Shown here: positions 1 to 8,008 of the stretch, in pieces | How the letters are laid out: the number at the start of each line of letters is the position of its first letter | Numbering within the stretch: position 1 is the stretch's first letter | Source of the DNA: Alphaproteobacteria bacterium | GTDB taxonomy: Bacteria; Pseudomonadota; Alphaproteobacteria; Rhizobiales; CAJQND01 | Assembly (NCBI GenBank): GCA_024227565.1 | Contig: JAAEUE010000164.1 | Location: forward strand, 1-64,000 | Direction of reading: 5' to 3' | Length of the DNA stretch: 64,000 nt | Translations under genes and position numbers: made by a program | Notes under the pieces: model-generated | What the model was told of the DNA's origin: nothing | Databases searched by the model: none | What the model saw: the letters and a program-made list of their open reading frames with translations, nothing else

Positions 1-149
1 AAGTCCGGCGAATAGGCCGGCAGGAACAGGAGCGTTGCCCCTGCAGCTTCGATGGTCTGTCTGGCGCCGACAACCTTGTGGGCCGGCAGGTTGTCCATGA
101 TGACGATGTCTCCGGGCAACAGGCAGGGCGCCAGCAGGGTAGCCTGACC
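1..149 (-). mobile_element. IS630-family transposase fragment (C-terminal DDE part, runs off the window)
   Basis: Read on the minus strand, this stretch encodes a peptide with [14 protein letters not shown] followed by [10 protein letters not shown]630-type transposases carry the second catalytic Asp in a similar MDNLxxHK motif and a downstream LPxYSPDxNPIE motif. Only the middle of the catalytic core is present. The N-terminal half of the transposase is missing and is replaced by LysR coding sequence in the same frame. The element continues past base 1, so its terminal repeat and the final catalytic Glu cannot be seen. The junction is estimated at roughly 140-150 from where LysR similarity stops, and its exact base is uncertain. 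Confidence 0.75.
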
Positions 150-842
150 GTCTAAAGCAAGCTGCAGAGCCAGCGCCCCGTCGCGCACGATTGTGGTGGT
201 TCTCGGGGCGAGCGGCTCGAACCCTTGATCCTTGAACCAATCGTCCCAAAGGGTGCCCAGCTCTTCCACCAGCTTATGGGACGCCAGATCCCGTGGAGCG
301 GACGGATGGCCGATCGTTGCCAGATAGCGCGGGCTTGCAACAGGAACCAGATGGGGCCGGAGTATCGGCAAAATGTCTACACCCGGCCACTCTCCGTTGC
401 CCCAGGCCACTACCGCATCGACCTCCAGATCGTCCGGCCGGGACAGATCAGGCGTGTGAATCAGGCGGAGGGCGACCTCAGGACAGGCCTGCCAGAATTT
501 GCTGAGCCGGGGCGATAGCCAGCGTGAGGCGAACAGGGTTCCAACGCCCACTGTCAGAACGTTCTCCCGGCGGGCACCGCCCGCTTCGGTTACGCCTTTT
601 GACAGTTCGGCAAAGGCCCGATTGCAGGTGTTCTGCAGGCGCAAGGCTGCCGCGGTCGGCATGATCTTCCGATGCTCGCGGACGAACAGTCCTTGGCCCA
701 GCCATTCCTCCAAAACCTGCACCTGCGCGCCCACCGCGGCGGGGGTCACGCCAAGCTCATCTGCGGCAGCCTTGAGGCTGCTCAATCTCGCTGCGGCCTC
801 AAACGCGCGCAGTCCGGTGAGTGACGGCAGATCACGAAACAT
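144..842 (-). pseudogene. LysR-family transcriptional regulator (GcvA-like), 3' end truncated by IS fragment
   Basis: The start codon at 842 opens a typical LysR N-terminus: [14 protein letters not shown], then [16 protein letters not shown] as the helix-turn-helix, followed by an effector domain with [13 protein letters not shown] as in GcvA-type regulators. About 230 residues are LysR-like, against roughly 300 for an intact member, and the reading frame then runs without a stop into IS630 transposase sequence. The last part of the effector-binding domain is therefore lost. The gene diverges from the Rieske oxygenase operon beginning at 954, so the intact protein probably controlled that operon. 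The chimera may still bind DNA but is unlikely to sense its ligand normally. Confidence 0.75.
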
Positions 843-953
843 TTTGATATAATTTTTCTATGTCTATTCGACAAAGAAATTGAGTTGAAGCCTGATACGT
901 GACTTCGATAGTGTGATGCAAGTATTCCCCACTATCCGGGCGATAAAACCAAG

Positions 954-2036
954 ATGCAACCTCTCAGCGCCGCCCATTATGTGGAACCGGATCAGTTTCG
1001 CATCGACAAAGAAAAAATATTCTATCGCACTTGGCAATGCGTCTGCCACGTTTCAGAGGTCGCCGTACCCGGCCAGTTCGTCACGCACACGGTGGTGGAC
1101 GAAGAGATATTCGTCATTCGTGACAAGGCGGGATCGCTTCACGGCTTTTACAATGTCTGCCGGCACCGGGGGCACCCGCTGGTTGAGGGCAAGGGACGGG
1201 TCAAGAACCTTCTGGTCTGCCCCTATCATGCCTGGGCTTACGAGCTTGCCGGCGCTTTGCGCAGGGCGCCGGCGGCAACTGAGGCTGACGGTCTGAGTTG
1301 CGACCAGTTGCACTTGCGCCAGGTTCGGGTCGAGACATTTTGCGGCTTTGTCTTCGTCAATCTGGATGCCGGTGCCATGCCACTTCATCAGCAGATCGCC
1401 GATCTGGAGGAGGTGATCTGCACCTACCATCCGGACCCGGCACGGTTGCGATTTGTCTGCGAGACCACCATCGACCATGACTGCAACTGGAAACTGTCGG
1501 TGGAGAACTACAACGAATGCTATCACTGCCCCACTGTCCATGGCTCCTCCCTGACCAAAGGTGTCTTGTCCCTGGATGGCTACACGACCTTGCCCCACGG
1601 GCAGATGATATGGCATGAGGGCAAAGCGCAGACTGAGAATGAAAAACAGTACGACTATGACGTTAGCCGAAGTCCACGGGCCGGGGATTACGGGGCCTAC
1701 TGGATCTTTCCCAATGTTTCGTTTTGTTGCTATCCCGGCGGCTATTTCACCATCCGGCAGTTCCTGCCGGTCAGTTGGAGAAAAACCGTCTACCGCTACC
1801 GCTGGTTCTCCGACGGCACCATTGCAGACGAGGATGTGGAGGCGCTGATGATCACACACCTTCAGACAACAGGCGCCGAAGATGAGGCCGTGGTCTCGAA
1901 AATACAGAAGGGCATGGAGAGCCGAGCCTTCGAACCCGGGCCCTATGTGATCGGAGATGGCTGCGGTGCCATGAGTGAAGTTGGACTGCGCCACTTTCAT
2001 CAGCTCTATCGCCATGCGCTGGAGGCTTGCGCATGA
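954..2036 (+). CDS. Rieske [2Fe-2S] aromatic/quaternary-amine oxygenase, alpha subunit
   Basis: This is a 360-residue oxygenase component of the ring-hydroxylating type, which uses O2 and electrons from a separate reductase. The Rieske ligands are C69-x-H71 (in NVCRHRGHPL) and C89-x2-H92 (in CPYHAW). The mononuclear iron ligands are H191 and H196 in NYNECYHCPTVH, with a conserved bridging acid nearby. Length and motif style resemble the CntA/GbcA group that attacks carnitine, betaine or stachydrine rather than classical benzene dioxygenases, but the substrate cannot be read from sequence. No reductase or ferredoxin gene is adjacent, so electrons must come from elsewhere. It is the first gene of an operon and overlaps the aldolase gene by an ATGA. 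The Shine-Dalgarno sequence is weak. Confidence 0.85.
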   Translation: MQPLSAAHYVEPDQFRIDKEKIFYRTWQCVCHVSEVAVPGQFVTHTVVDEEIFVIRDKAGSLHGFYNVCRHRGHPLVEGKGRVKNLLVCPYHAWAYELAGALRRAPAATEADGLSCDQLHLRQVRVETFCGFVFVNLDAGAMPLHQQIADLEEVICTYHPDPARLRFVCETTIDHDCNWKLSVENYNECYHCPTVHGSSLTKGVLSLDGYTTLPHGQMIWHEGKAQTENEKQYDYDVSRSPRAGDYGAYWIFPNVSFCCYPGGYFTIRQFLPVSWRKTVYRYRWFSDGTIADEDVEALMITHLQTTGAEDEAVVSKIQKGMESRAFEPGPYVIGDGCGAMSEVGLRHFHQLYRHALEACA

Positions 2037-2776
2037 TCAAGCCGCACGATTGCAGCGAGAGCGAATGGTCCGCCCGCCAGGATTTGGCCGCCCTCTACCG
2101 GCTGGCCGTGCATTTCGGCTGGACCGATCTGACCAGCACGCACATCTCGGCCCGCCTGCCGGACAACTCTGAGTGCTATTTGCTAAACTCCTACGACCTC
2201 ATGTTCGACGAGATCACCGCTTCCAACCTCACGGCCATGCGCTTTGACGGCAAGCAGGAAGCAGGCGGGCGGCTCGTGAACCTTGCAGGCCACATCATTC
2301 ATTCCGGCATCCTGAATGCGCGGGCTGACGTAAACTTCGTCATTCACAGCCACACCCGCGCAGGCGTTGCGGTGTCGGCCATGCCGGAAGGGCTGATGCC
2401 TCTGTCGCAACACGCAGGCTTCGTGCTCGGCACCCTGGCCACGCACCCCTATCAGGATTCGACCGCCGTGGCGGATGAAGGCGCACTTTTGGCGGCCGAT
2501 CTGAAACAGAACTTCGCCATGTTGCTGCAGAACCACGGACTGCTGGTGGTCGGCCGGACCGCGGCAGAGGCCTTCTTGTACCACTACTATCTGGAGATGG
2601 CCTGCAAGATCCAAGTCGACATTCTGGCCGGCACGGGCTCACCCGTACGCATCACCGAGGAGGCGATGGAAGCTCTCCACGCATGGGGCGGTCCCACCAA
2701 CGGGCCCCACGGCAATGCGCAATGGCGGGCACTGCTGCGCATGCTGGACCGCACCTTTCCTGAGTATCGGAGCTGA
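2033..2776 (+). CDS. Class II aldolase/adducin family protein
   Basis: The 247-residue protein has the class II aldolase/adducin fold, a zinc-dependent family that includes fuculose-phosphate aldolase, ribulose-5-phosphate epimerase and decarboxylating members. Zinc-site histidines are visible in FVIHSHTRAG (about H105 and H107) and in NHGLLVVG. The ATG at 2033 is chosen because GGAGG lies 7 bases upstream; a TTG at 2027 is in frame but badly spaced. The start overlaps the Rieske stop codon (ATGA), so translation is probably coupled. The CoA-transferase gene begins 3 bases after its stop. The reaction is probably cleavage or decarboxylation of a hydroxy-acid formed in the same pathway; this is inferred from context only. 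Confidence 0.85.
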   Translation: MIKPHDCSESEWSARQDLAALYRLAVHFGWTDLTSTHISARLPDNSECYLLNSYDLMFDEITASNLTAMRFDGKQEAGGRLVNLAGHIIHSGILNARADVNFVIHSHTRAGVAVSAMPEGLMPLSQHAGFVLGTLATHPYQDSTAVADEGALLAADLKQNFAMLLQNHGLLVVGRTAAEAFLYHYYLEMACKIQVDILAGTGSPVRITEEAMEALHAWGGPTNGPHGNAQWRALLRMLDRTFPEYRS

Positions 2777-2779
2777 GAC

Positions 2780-3934
2780 ATGAAGAACATCCGTGTTGTT
2801 GATCTGACCAGCGTTTTGTCCGGCCCGTTCTGCACCTGGCTGCTGTCGACCCTGGGGGCCGATGTGATCAAGGTGGAAAATCCCAATGGCGACATTGCAC
2901 GCGGCACGCCGCCGTTCGAAGACGGCATCAGCCTCTATTTTGCCTCCCTTAACCGCAACAAGCGTTCCGTTGTGCTCGACCTGAAGAGCGAAGAGGGCAG
3001 GAAGGCCCTGCATAAGTTGCTGGCAACGGCCGACGTGTTCGTGGAGAACATGCGGCCTGGGGTGCGGAGCCATCTGGGCTGCAGCGATGCGGATCTGGAG
3101 CGGATCAATCCGCGGCTGATCCGGGCATCGGTCAGCGGTTTTGGCCAGACCGGATCGCTTTCGCAGCGCCCGGCCTACGACATTGTCGTCCAGGCCATGA
3201 GCGGCATGATGAGCATAAACGGACCGCTCGGCGGCCCGGCAACGCGGGTTGGCTTTTCTGTCGGTGACATTTCCGCCGCGCTGTTTGCCACCATCGGTAT
3301 CCTGGAGCGCCTCTACCGGCGCGACGCGCAAGGCGGTGGCCCCGGTCCGGCCCTCGATGTATCCATGCTGGCTTGCCAGTGGGTCTGCCTGGAAAATGCC
3401 TTTGCCCGCTATTTGAACGCCGGCATTGTCGCCGGCCCGATCGGCTCGCGCCATCCGTCCATGACGCCGTTCGAACCCTATCCCACAGCCGATCGGGATA
3501 TCGTGATTGGACTGGGCAGCAGCAAGGACTGGCCCCATTTCTGCGAGACGATCGGCCAGCCGGAATTGATCGATGATCCGCGGTTTGCCGGCGATGAGGC
3601 TCGGCTGGAGCACCGCGACGTGCTGGACGAAATACTTGGCGGTCACCTGAAGCAGAAGCCGTCTTCCCACTGGCTCGCTCTGATGGTCGACAATGGCATT
3701 CCCTGCTCGGCGATCGAGAACGTCGCGAGCATTGCCGAAAGTCCGCTCAGCGCGGAGTCTGCTGCGTTCTCGGAGGTCGAGGCGCCGCCGGGCCGCACCA
3801 TGCGGTTCGCTCGTAATCCGATCGCCGATCTGGGGCAATCGGAGCTTGCAGCACCTGAACTGGGCCAGCACAGCGGCGAGATTTTGGCCGAGCTCGGGTA
3901 CAGTGAAGCGGAAATTGAAGCACTCTACGGTTAG
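2780..3934 (+). CDS. CaiB/BaiF family III CoA-transferase
   Basis: This 384-residue enzyme moves CoA between carboxylic acids. The family signature is present: VVDLTSVLSGPFCTWLL at the N-terminus, GADVIKVE, VENMRPGV and the catalytic aspartate D193 in ALDVSML. It is the third gene of the Rieske-aldolase operon, with GGAG upstream of its ATG. Known relatives activate carnitine, 2-methylfumarate, oxalate, or acrylate and 3-hydroxypropionate (AcuN). It is a single-domain protein of ordinary length and so is not the double-domain DddD DMSP hydrolase. The acceptor substrate is unknown. With the hydratase at 7194 it could form an AcuN/AcuK-like pair, which is an inference. Confidence 0.88.
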   Translation: MKNIRVVDLTSVLSGPFCTWLLSTLGADVIKVENPNGDIARGTPPFEDGISLYFASLNRNKRSVVLDLKSEEGRKALHKLLATADVFVENMRPGVRSHLGCSDADLERINPRLIRASVSGFGQTGSLSQRPAYDIVVQAMSGMMSINGPLGGPATRVGFSVGDISAALFATIGILERLYRRDAQGGGPGPALDVSMLACQWVCLENAFARYLNAGIVAGPIGSRHPSMTPFEPYPTADRDIVIGLGSSKDWPHFCETIGQPELIDDPRFAGDEARLEHRDVLDEILGGHLKQKPSSHWLALMVDNGIPCSAIENVASIAESPLSAESAAFSEVEAPPGRTMRFARNPIADLGQSELAAPELGQHSGEILAELGYSEAEIEALYG

Positions 3935-4000
3935 CCGGGAGCAGCACGCTTCAACCGCATCCGATTGCGGGGGGCTATCGATCTTGCTGGGAAAAATGAA

Positions 4001-4105
4001 AAAGTGTCAATCTAAGTGACGCCGGGTTTCATTCTAAGTGACGCGCTACAATTCTAAGTGACGCGCTACAACAACATGTTGTCGAACGTCACTTAGTTTG
4101 ATGCC
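4001..4105 (+). repeat. IS-end-like repeat element, copy 1 (possible miniature element)
   Basis: The element begins AAAGTGTCAATCTAAGTGA. It contains CTAAGTGAC three times in direct orientation, including an exact 20-base tandem repeat (4031-4050 and 4051-4070, ATTCTAAGTGACGCGCTACA). The palindrome ACAACATGTTGT (4071-4082) and an inverted copy, GTCACTTAG at 4088-4096, follow. Multiple subterminal repeats of this kind resemble ends of IS21-type elements, but I cannot identify the family with certainty. A related copy in the same orientation lies at 10361. Confidence 0.65.
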
Positions 4106-4345
4106 GACGTAAGGCGGGATTTGCCGGGAACAGGCGGGATCAACTGGGCTGGAATTGGCTGAAATGTGCTGGCGTCCGTCCACTCGCGATGGACGATTGC
4201 TTGGGATCAGGCAAAGTTGAAATGCGTCACGGAGCGGACTTTAGCATCACTTTGGATGAAGTCGTTGGGTCGTTCCGGCCGGACACCGCTTCCTGACAAA
4301 ACAGTGCCTAATCGCTGTGGATTTCGAATCTCTATCTGGGAACAA

Positions 4346-4365
4346 CTGGGAAATTGATTTCCCAG
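4346..4365. terminator. Perfect hairpin between convergent genes
   Basis: CTGGGAAA and TTTCCCAG form an 8-bp stem around a TTGA loop. It lies downstream of the LysR gene at 4400 (minus) and the CoA-transferase (plus). No strong T-run follows on either strand, so termination is only a suggestion. Confidence 0.35.
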
Positions 4366-4399
4366 ATCAATCCTGCTTCCCAGATTTGCCGGTATGCAC

Positions 4400-5338
4400 C
4401 TATTGCGTCTGATCCTCTTGCCGATCTTGCAGGCAAGTAGGGTCGTTGTTGATTTCATTATGCAGCCATTCGCAGAACGTTTTGGTTCTAGGCTCCGTTG
4501 CAATTTGCTTTCGAACATACAGGTACCACTTTCCAGGTTCCGGGGCCGCCTCTTCGAATGGTCTGATCAAGCGTCCGCACTGAATGTCGGCTGCTGCGAA
4601 GGGGTGCCGAGCCATTGCCATCCCCATCCCTTTGAGAGCAGCGTCACGAGCGAGCGGATATGTGTCGAAGGTCGCGTGAATCTTCATCGAATTCTCAGAG
4701 ACCTTGGCTGTGTCCATCCAGAGATCCCAATCATTCGGCTCTGCTTCATTTGCTGGAACATTCAACAGTCTGTGGTTCTTGAGTATTCCCAGATCAGCGG
4801 GCAGCTCCGTCCCCTCGAGCGTGTCGGCGCTGCAGACTGGAAAGATCTCCGTTCGAAACAGCTCCTGACGGATGAAACGACCATCATCTTGCAATGACTT
4901 GAACACGCCAACGTCAAATCCGCCGGCGCCGAAATCTTCAAATGAACTGATCAATCGAATCCGAAGGCGGGGATGTTGATTCTGAAACTCGGACAGTCTC
5001 GGTGTCAGCCACATGGTGATGAAGGATCCATAAGAGCGAACATGCAAGACATCATGCTCTGTCTGTTTCCTGACACGAAGCGTGACTTGTTCGAGCGCGC
5101 TAAGACTGTTCTCAACGACGGGGAAGTAAATTTTTGCGGCTTTGGTCAGGCGAACCGATCGACTGGTCCGATCGAACAATGACACACCAAGTTCGGCTTC
5201 AAGAGCCTTGATCTGATGACTGACGGCGGCATGTGTGACGTTTAGTTCAGCGGCCGCCTTTCTGAAATTCAGATGGCGTGCGACCGCATCAAAGGCGCGA
5301 AGCGCTGTCATTGACGGAATTCGCGTCACCTTAGTCAT
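4400..5338 (-). CDS. LysR-family transcriptional regulator (GcvA-like)
   Basis: This 312-residue DNA-binding regulator has the LysR helix-turn-helix at about residues 15-70 (SMTALRAFDAVARH, AAAELNVTHAAVSHQIKALE) and a periplasmic-binding-protein-like effector domain after that, with SFITMWLTPRLSEFQ typical of the GcvA group. The ATG at 5338 is preferred because GAAAGA lies upstream; an in-frame GTG at 5362 is possible. It diverges from the solute-binding protein operon that starts at 5561, so it most likely controls the 5561-10333 genes in response to a pathway intermediate. It lies just inside the first IS-end-like repeat, as part of the module bounded by the two repeats. Confidence 0.88.
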   Translation of the reverse strand: MTKVTRIPSMTALRAFDAVARHLNFRKAAAELNVTHAAVSHQIKALEAELGVSLFDRTSRSVRLTKAAKIYFPVVENSLSALEQVTLRVRKQTEHDVLHVRSYGSFITMWLTPRLSEFQNQHPRLRIRLISSFEDFGAGGFDVGVFKSLQDDGRFIRQELFRTEIFPVCSADTLEGTELPADLGILKNHRLLNVPANEAEPNDWDLWMDTAKVSENSMKIHATFDTYPLARDAALKGMGMAMARHPFAAADIQCGRLIRPFEEAAPEPGKWYLYVRKQIATEPRTKTFCEWLHNEINNDPTCLQDRQEDQTQ

Positions 5339-5560
5339 GTCACCGCATCTTTCTTCCACCACACTGCAATCTGCTTCAGTTGGCGCCGCCCCGGACGGTT
5401 CATCCCCAAGCTGAACTAGTTAGAATACCTTACCAATAACGCAAGAGATTTCAATTATTTCAACAACCGTGAAATGGCATGCTGCCTACAACAGCGCCCG
5501 ATTGGATCAAAAAAGCGCGGCGCCTGGACCCAACCCGACAATAACATGGGCGAGGAAATG

Positions 5561-7174
5561 ATGAGCAAGCTTGGATCATTGAAAGACAATTATGCGCAAG
5601 GCCGTTTGAACCGACGCCAATTCATGGAGGGTGCCCTTGCGCTCGGAATGAGTGTGACGGCGGCCGTGTCGATGACGGATGCAGTGCGGGCAGCAACGCC
5701 AAAAAAGGGAGGGCGATTGCGGCAGGGCTTTTCGGCCGGCTCGACCACGGAATCGCTCGATGCGTTGAAGAATACTGGTGCCGTTGTGGAAATTTCCAAC
5801 AACTGGTGCTGGGGCAGCAATCTGACCGAGGTCATGCCAGATGGTTCGATTGCGCCTGAACTGGCGGAGAGCATCGAATCCAGTGCTGATGCCAGGACCT
5901 GGATGTTCAAACTGCGCAAAGGGGTCGAGTTCCACAACGGCAAGTCACTGACCCAAGACGATGTCATCAACTCGATCAACCGGCATCGCGGCAAGGACAC
6001 CGTTTCTGCGGCCAAGTCGCTATTCAAACCCGTCAAGGACATCCGCAAGGATGGCGCCGATACTGTGGTGATCGAGCTTGAGGGAGCGAACGCGGACTTT
6101 CCGTTCGTGCTTGCGGACTACCGGCTGGTCATCATGGCATCTGGCGCCGACGGGAAAGTGGACACAAGCAGCGGCAATGGCACCGGTCCATATTCGGTTG
6201 CCAAGTTTGAACCAGGCGTGCGGGCGCTCTTCAAGAAAAACCCGAACTACTTCAAATCGAACAGGGCTCATTTCGAGGAGGTAGAGAACCTGGTGCTGGT
6301 CGACCCTGCAGCCCGGCAAAGCGCACTTCGGACCAACGCTGTCGACGTGATCGACAATGTAGAGGCGAAGACGGCTCACCTTCTGGCCCGGTCTTCAGGA
6401 GTGCGGGTCCAGGAAGTTACAGGCACGCAACATCGCACCATGGTGATGCGGCTCGACACTGAACCGTTTGGCAATTTCGATTTGCGCATGGCGCTCAAGC
6501 TTTCAGTGAAACGCCAGGAAATGATCGATAAAATCGAGAGTGGCCACGGCGTCGTCGGCAATGACCATCACATCTCACCGTCCCAGCAATATTTCAACAC
6601 CGAGCTGCCGCAACGCGAGTATGATCCGGACAAAGCCAAGTTCCATCTCAAGAAGGCCGGGATGGAAGGGGTCAAGCTTGAGTTGATTGCGTCTCCGGCC
6701 GCGCTGGATGGCGCGACGGACGCGGCATTGCTGCTCAAAGAATCGGCGAGGCCAGTGGGCATCAACGTCAACGTCAAGCGTGTGCCATCCGACGGTTTCT
6801 GGTCCAACGTCTGGAACAAGCCGGGCAATGGCTGGACCACATCCTATTGGGGTGGCCGGCCAACCAACGACTGGATGTTCACCACCTGTTGCGTGGCTGA
6901 TTCAGCCTGGAACGACACCGCTTGGAAGGATACCGAGGCGTCGAACCGATTTAACAAGTTGGTGCTTGCCGCCCGGGCAGAGCTGGACACGGCCAAGCGC
7001 AAGGACATGTACTGGGAGTGCCAGCGGCTGCTGCATGAAGATGGCGGTATAATCGTATGGGGCTTTACCAATTATCTGCACGGGCTGCGCGACAACGTCA
7101 TGCATCCTGAAAAAGTGGCAGGCAACTGGACACTTGACGGCTGCAAGAGCGCAGAGCGTTGGTGGTTTGCCTGA
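5561..7174 (+). CDS. ABC transporter substrate-binding protein, family 5 (peptide/nickel/opine type), Tat signal
   Basis: The 537-residue protein is a periplasmic solute-binding protein of the DppA/OppA class (SBP_bac_5). The N-terminus carries a twin-arginine type signal, NRRQFMEGALALGMSV, followed by an Ala-rich cleavage region (DAVRAA). The body shows the family pattern LAESIESSADARTWMFKLRKGVEFHNGK. The second ATG of an ATGATG pair is chosen, with GAGGA just upstream. It is followed by catabolic enzymes rather than by permease or ATPase genes, so it is an orphan here and must use a transporter encoded elsewhere or act as a sensor. The ligand is unknown and is presumably the substrate of the adjacent enzymes. 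Confidence 0.88.
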   Translation: MSKLGSLKDNYAQGRLNRRQFMEGALALGMSVTAAVSMTDAVRAATPKKGGRLRQGFSAGSTTESLDALKNTGAVVEISNNWCWGSNLTEVMPDGSIAPELAESIESSADARTWMFKLRKGVEFHNGKSLTQDDVINSINRHRGKDTVSAAKSLFKPVKDIRKDGADTVVIELEGANADFPFVLADYRLVIMASGADGKVDTSSGNGTGPYSVAKFEPGVRALFKKNPNYFKSNRAHFEEVENLVLVDPAARQSALRTNAVDVIDNVEAKTAHLLARSSGVRVQEVTGTQHRTMVMRLDTEPFGNFDLRMALKLSVKRQEMIDKIESGHGVVGNDHHISPSQQYFNTELPQREYDPDKAKFHLKKAGMEGVKLELIASPAALDGATDAALLLKESARPVGINVNVKRVPSDGFWSNVWNKPGNGWTTSYWGGRPTNDWMFTTCCVADSAWNDTAWKDTEASNRFNKLVLAARAELDTAKRKDMYWECQRLLHEDGGIIVWGFTNYLHGLRDNVMHPEKVAGNWTLDGCKSAERWWFA

Positions 7175-7193
7175 CGCGGGTGGCGTTGCCCCA

Positions 7194-7974
7194 ATGAAGT
7201 TTGTAACCATCGAAAAGAAGGGTCGCATTTCAGTTGTCCGTTTCGACAGGGGCAATCCCGCCAATGCGCTTTCGCTCGCTCTCATGCGCGAGCTGACCCA
7301 GGCGGCGCGCTCGTTTGATGACGATGTCGAAACATCGGCAATTATCCTCACCGGCCGGGCTGACAATTTCTCTCTAGGTGCCGACCTCAAGGATCCCGAG
7401 CATGCAGCACTCAAGGGTGAAGGGCTCGCCAGGCGGCGCGTGGGCCTTATGACCGGCACCCGCATGTGCCGCGCCTGGGAGGAGGTGCAGCCCTTGACCA
7501 TCTCCGCCAGCGAGGGCTGGTGCGTGGGGGGCGGGGTCGCGCTTACGGTGTCCACCGACCTAAGGATCATCGGGCGGGGTTCGGGCATGTATGTGCCGGA
7601 GATTGAACGCGGCATGAACATGAGCTGGGGGTCGGTTCCTCGCATCACCAATCTTGTCGGTCCGGCGCGGGCCAAACGTATTGTAATTTTGGCCGAAAAG
7701 ATTATGGGCGAAAGGGCCGTGAACTGGGGTCTTGCGGACGAAGCCGTGGCCGATGGTGGAACGGTCGATGCGGCCATGCAGATGGCGGAGCGGGCGGCAT
7801 CACTGCCCGTTGCGCATGTGCAAGCAGGATATCAACGCCTATGCCAACGCCCTGGCGCACACCGCAAGCCACAGTGACAATGATCAGTTTGCTCTGGCAC
7901 AGGACGGTGAAGACTTTGCCGAAGGAGTGCAGGCTTTCCTTGAGAAAAGATCCGCAAGCTACACCGGAAACTGA
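7194..7974 (+). pseudogene. Enoyl-CoA hydratase/isomerase family protein with a frameshift near the C-terminus
   Basis: Crotonase-fold CoA enzyme. Frame one gives 227 residues ending at 7877, with oxyanion-hole regions NFSLGADLKD and SEGWCVGGGVAL. From about 7806 the expected C-terminus continues in the next frame (RMCKQDINAYANALAH through EGVQAFLEKR) to a stop at 7974. Removing one C from the CCC at 7806-7808 restores a single frame of about 259 residues reading SLPLRMCKQDIN. The gene thus has a one-base insertion, either a real mutation or a sequencing error. In sequence it lies between the solute-binding protein (19 bases before) and the ligase (34 bases after). Hydration of an enoyl-CoA such as acryloyl-CoA would fit the neighbours, but this is inference. 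Confidence 0.8.
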
Positions 7975-8008
7975 ATAACTTAAGGCGGCAGGTGAGCCCG
8001 AAACCGAC

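Larger units (their letters stand above)
3935..4399. other. Intergenic region holding IS-end-like repeats and a hairpin
   Basis: This 465-base gap separates two convergent genes. It holds the repeat element at 4001-4105 and a perfect 8-bp hairpin at 4346-4365. The stretch 4106-4345 shows no credible gene; short open frames there have no ribosome-binding site or recognisable product. The gap may be insertion-sequence debris, in keeping with the accessory character of the neighbouring genes. Confidence 0.6.

Noticed and set aside
1053-2015. Long open frame antisense to the Rieske oxygenase
   Set aside because: It mirrors codon structure of the real gene, has no family features and no ribosome-binding site; the plus-strand frame has intact Rieske and iron motifs.
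2639-3871. 410-codon frame antisense to the CoA-transferase
   Set aside because: Shadow of the CaiB/BaiF gene; its translation resembles no protein family and lacks start signals.
2780-3934. DddD (DMSP CoA-transferase/lyase)
   Set aside because: DddD is a double-domain protein of more than 800 residues; this is a single 384-residue domain.
4031-4070. CRISPR array
   Set aside because: Only two abutting 20-base copies without spacers; they are part of an IS-end-like element.
6902-7777. 291-codon minus-strand frame across the binding-protein and hydratase junction
   Set aside because: It crosses two plus-strand genes with recognised domains and has no coding features of its own.
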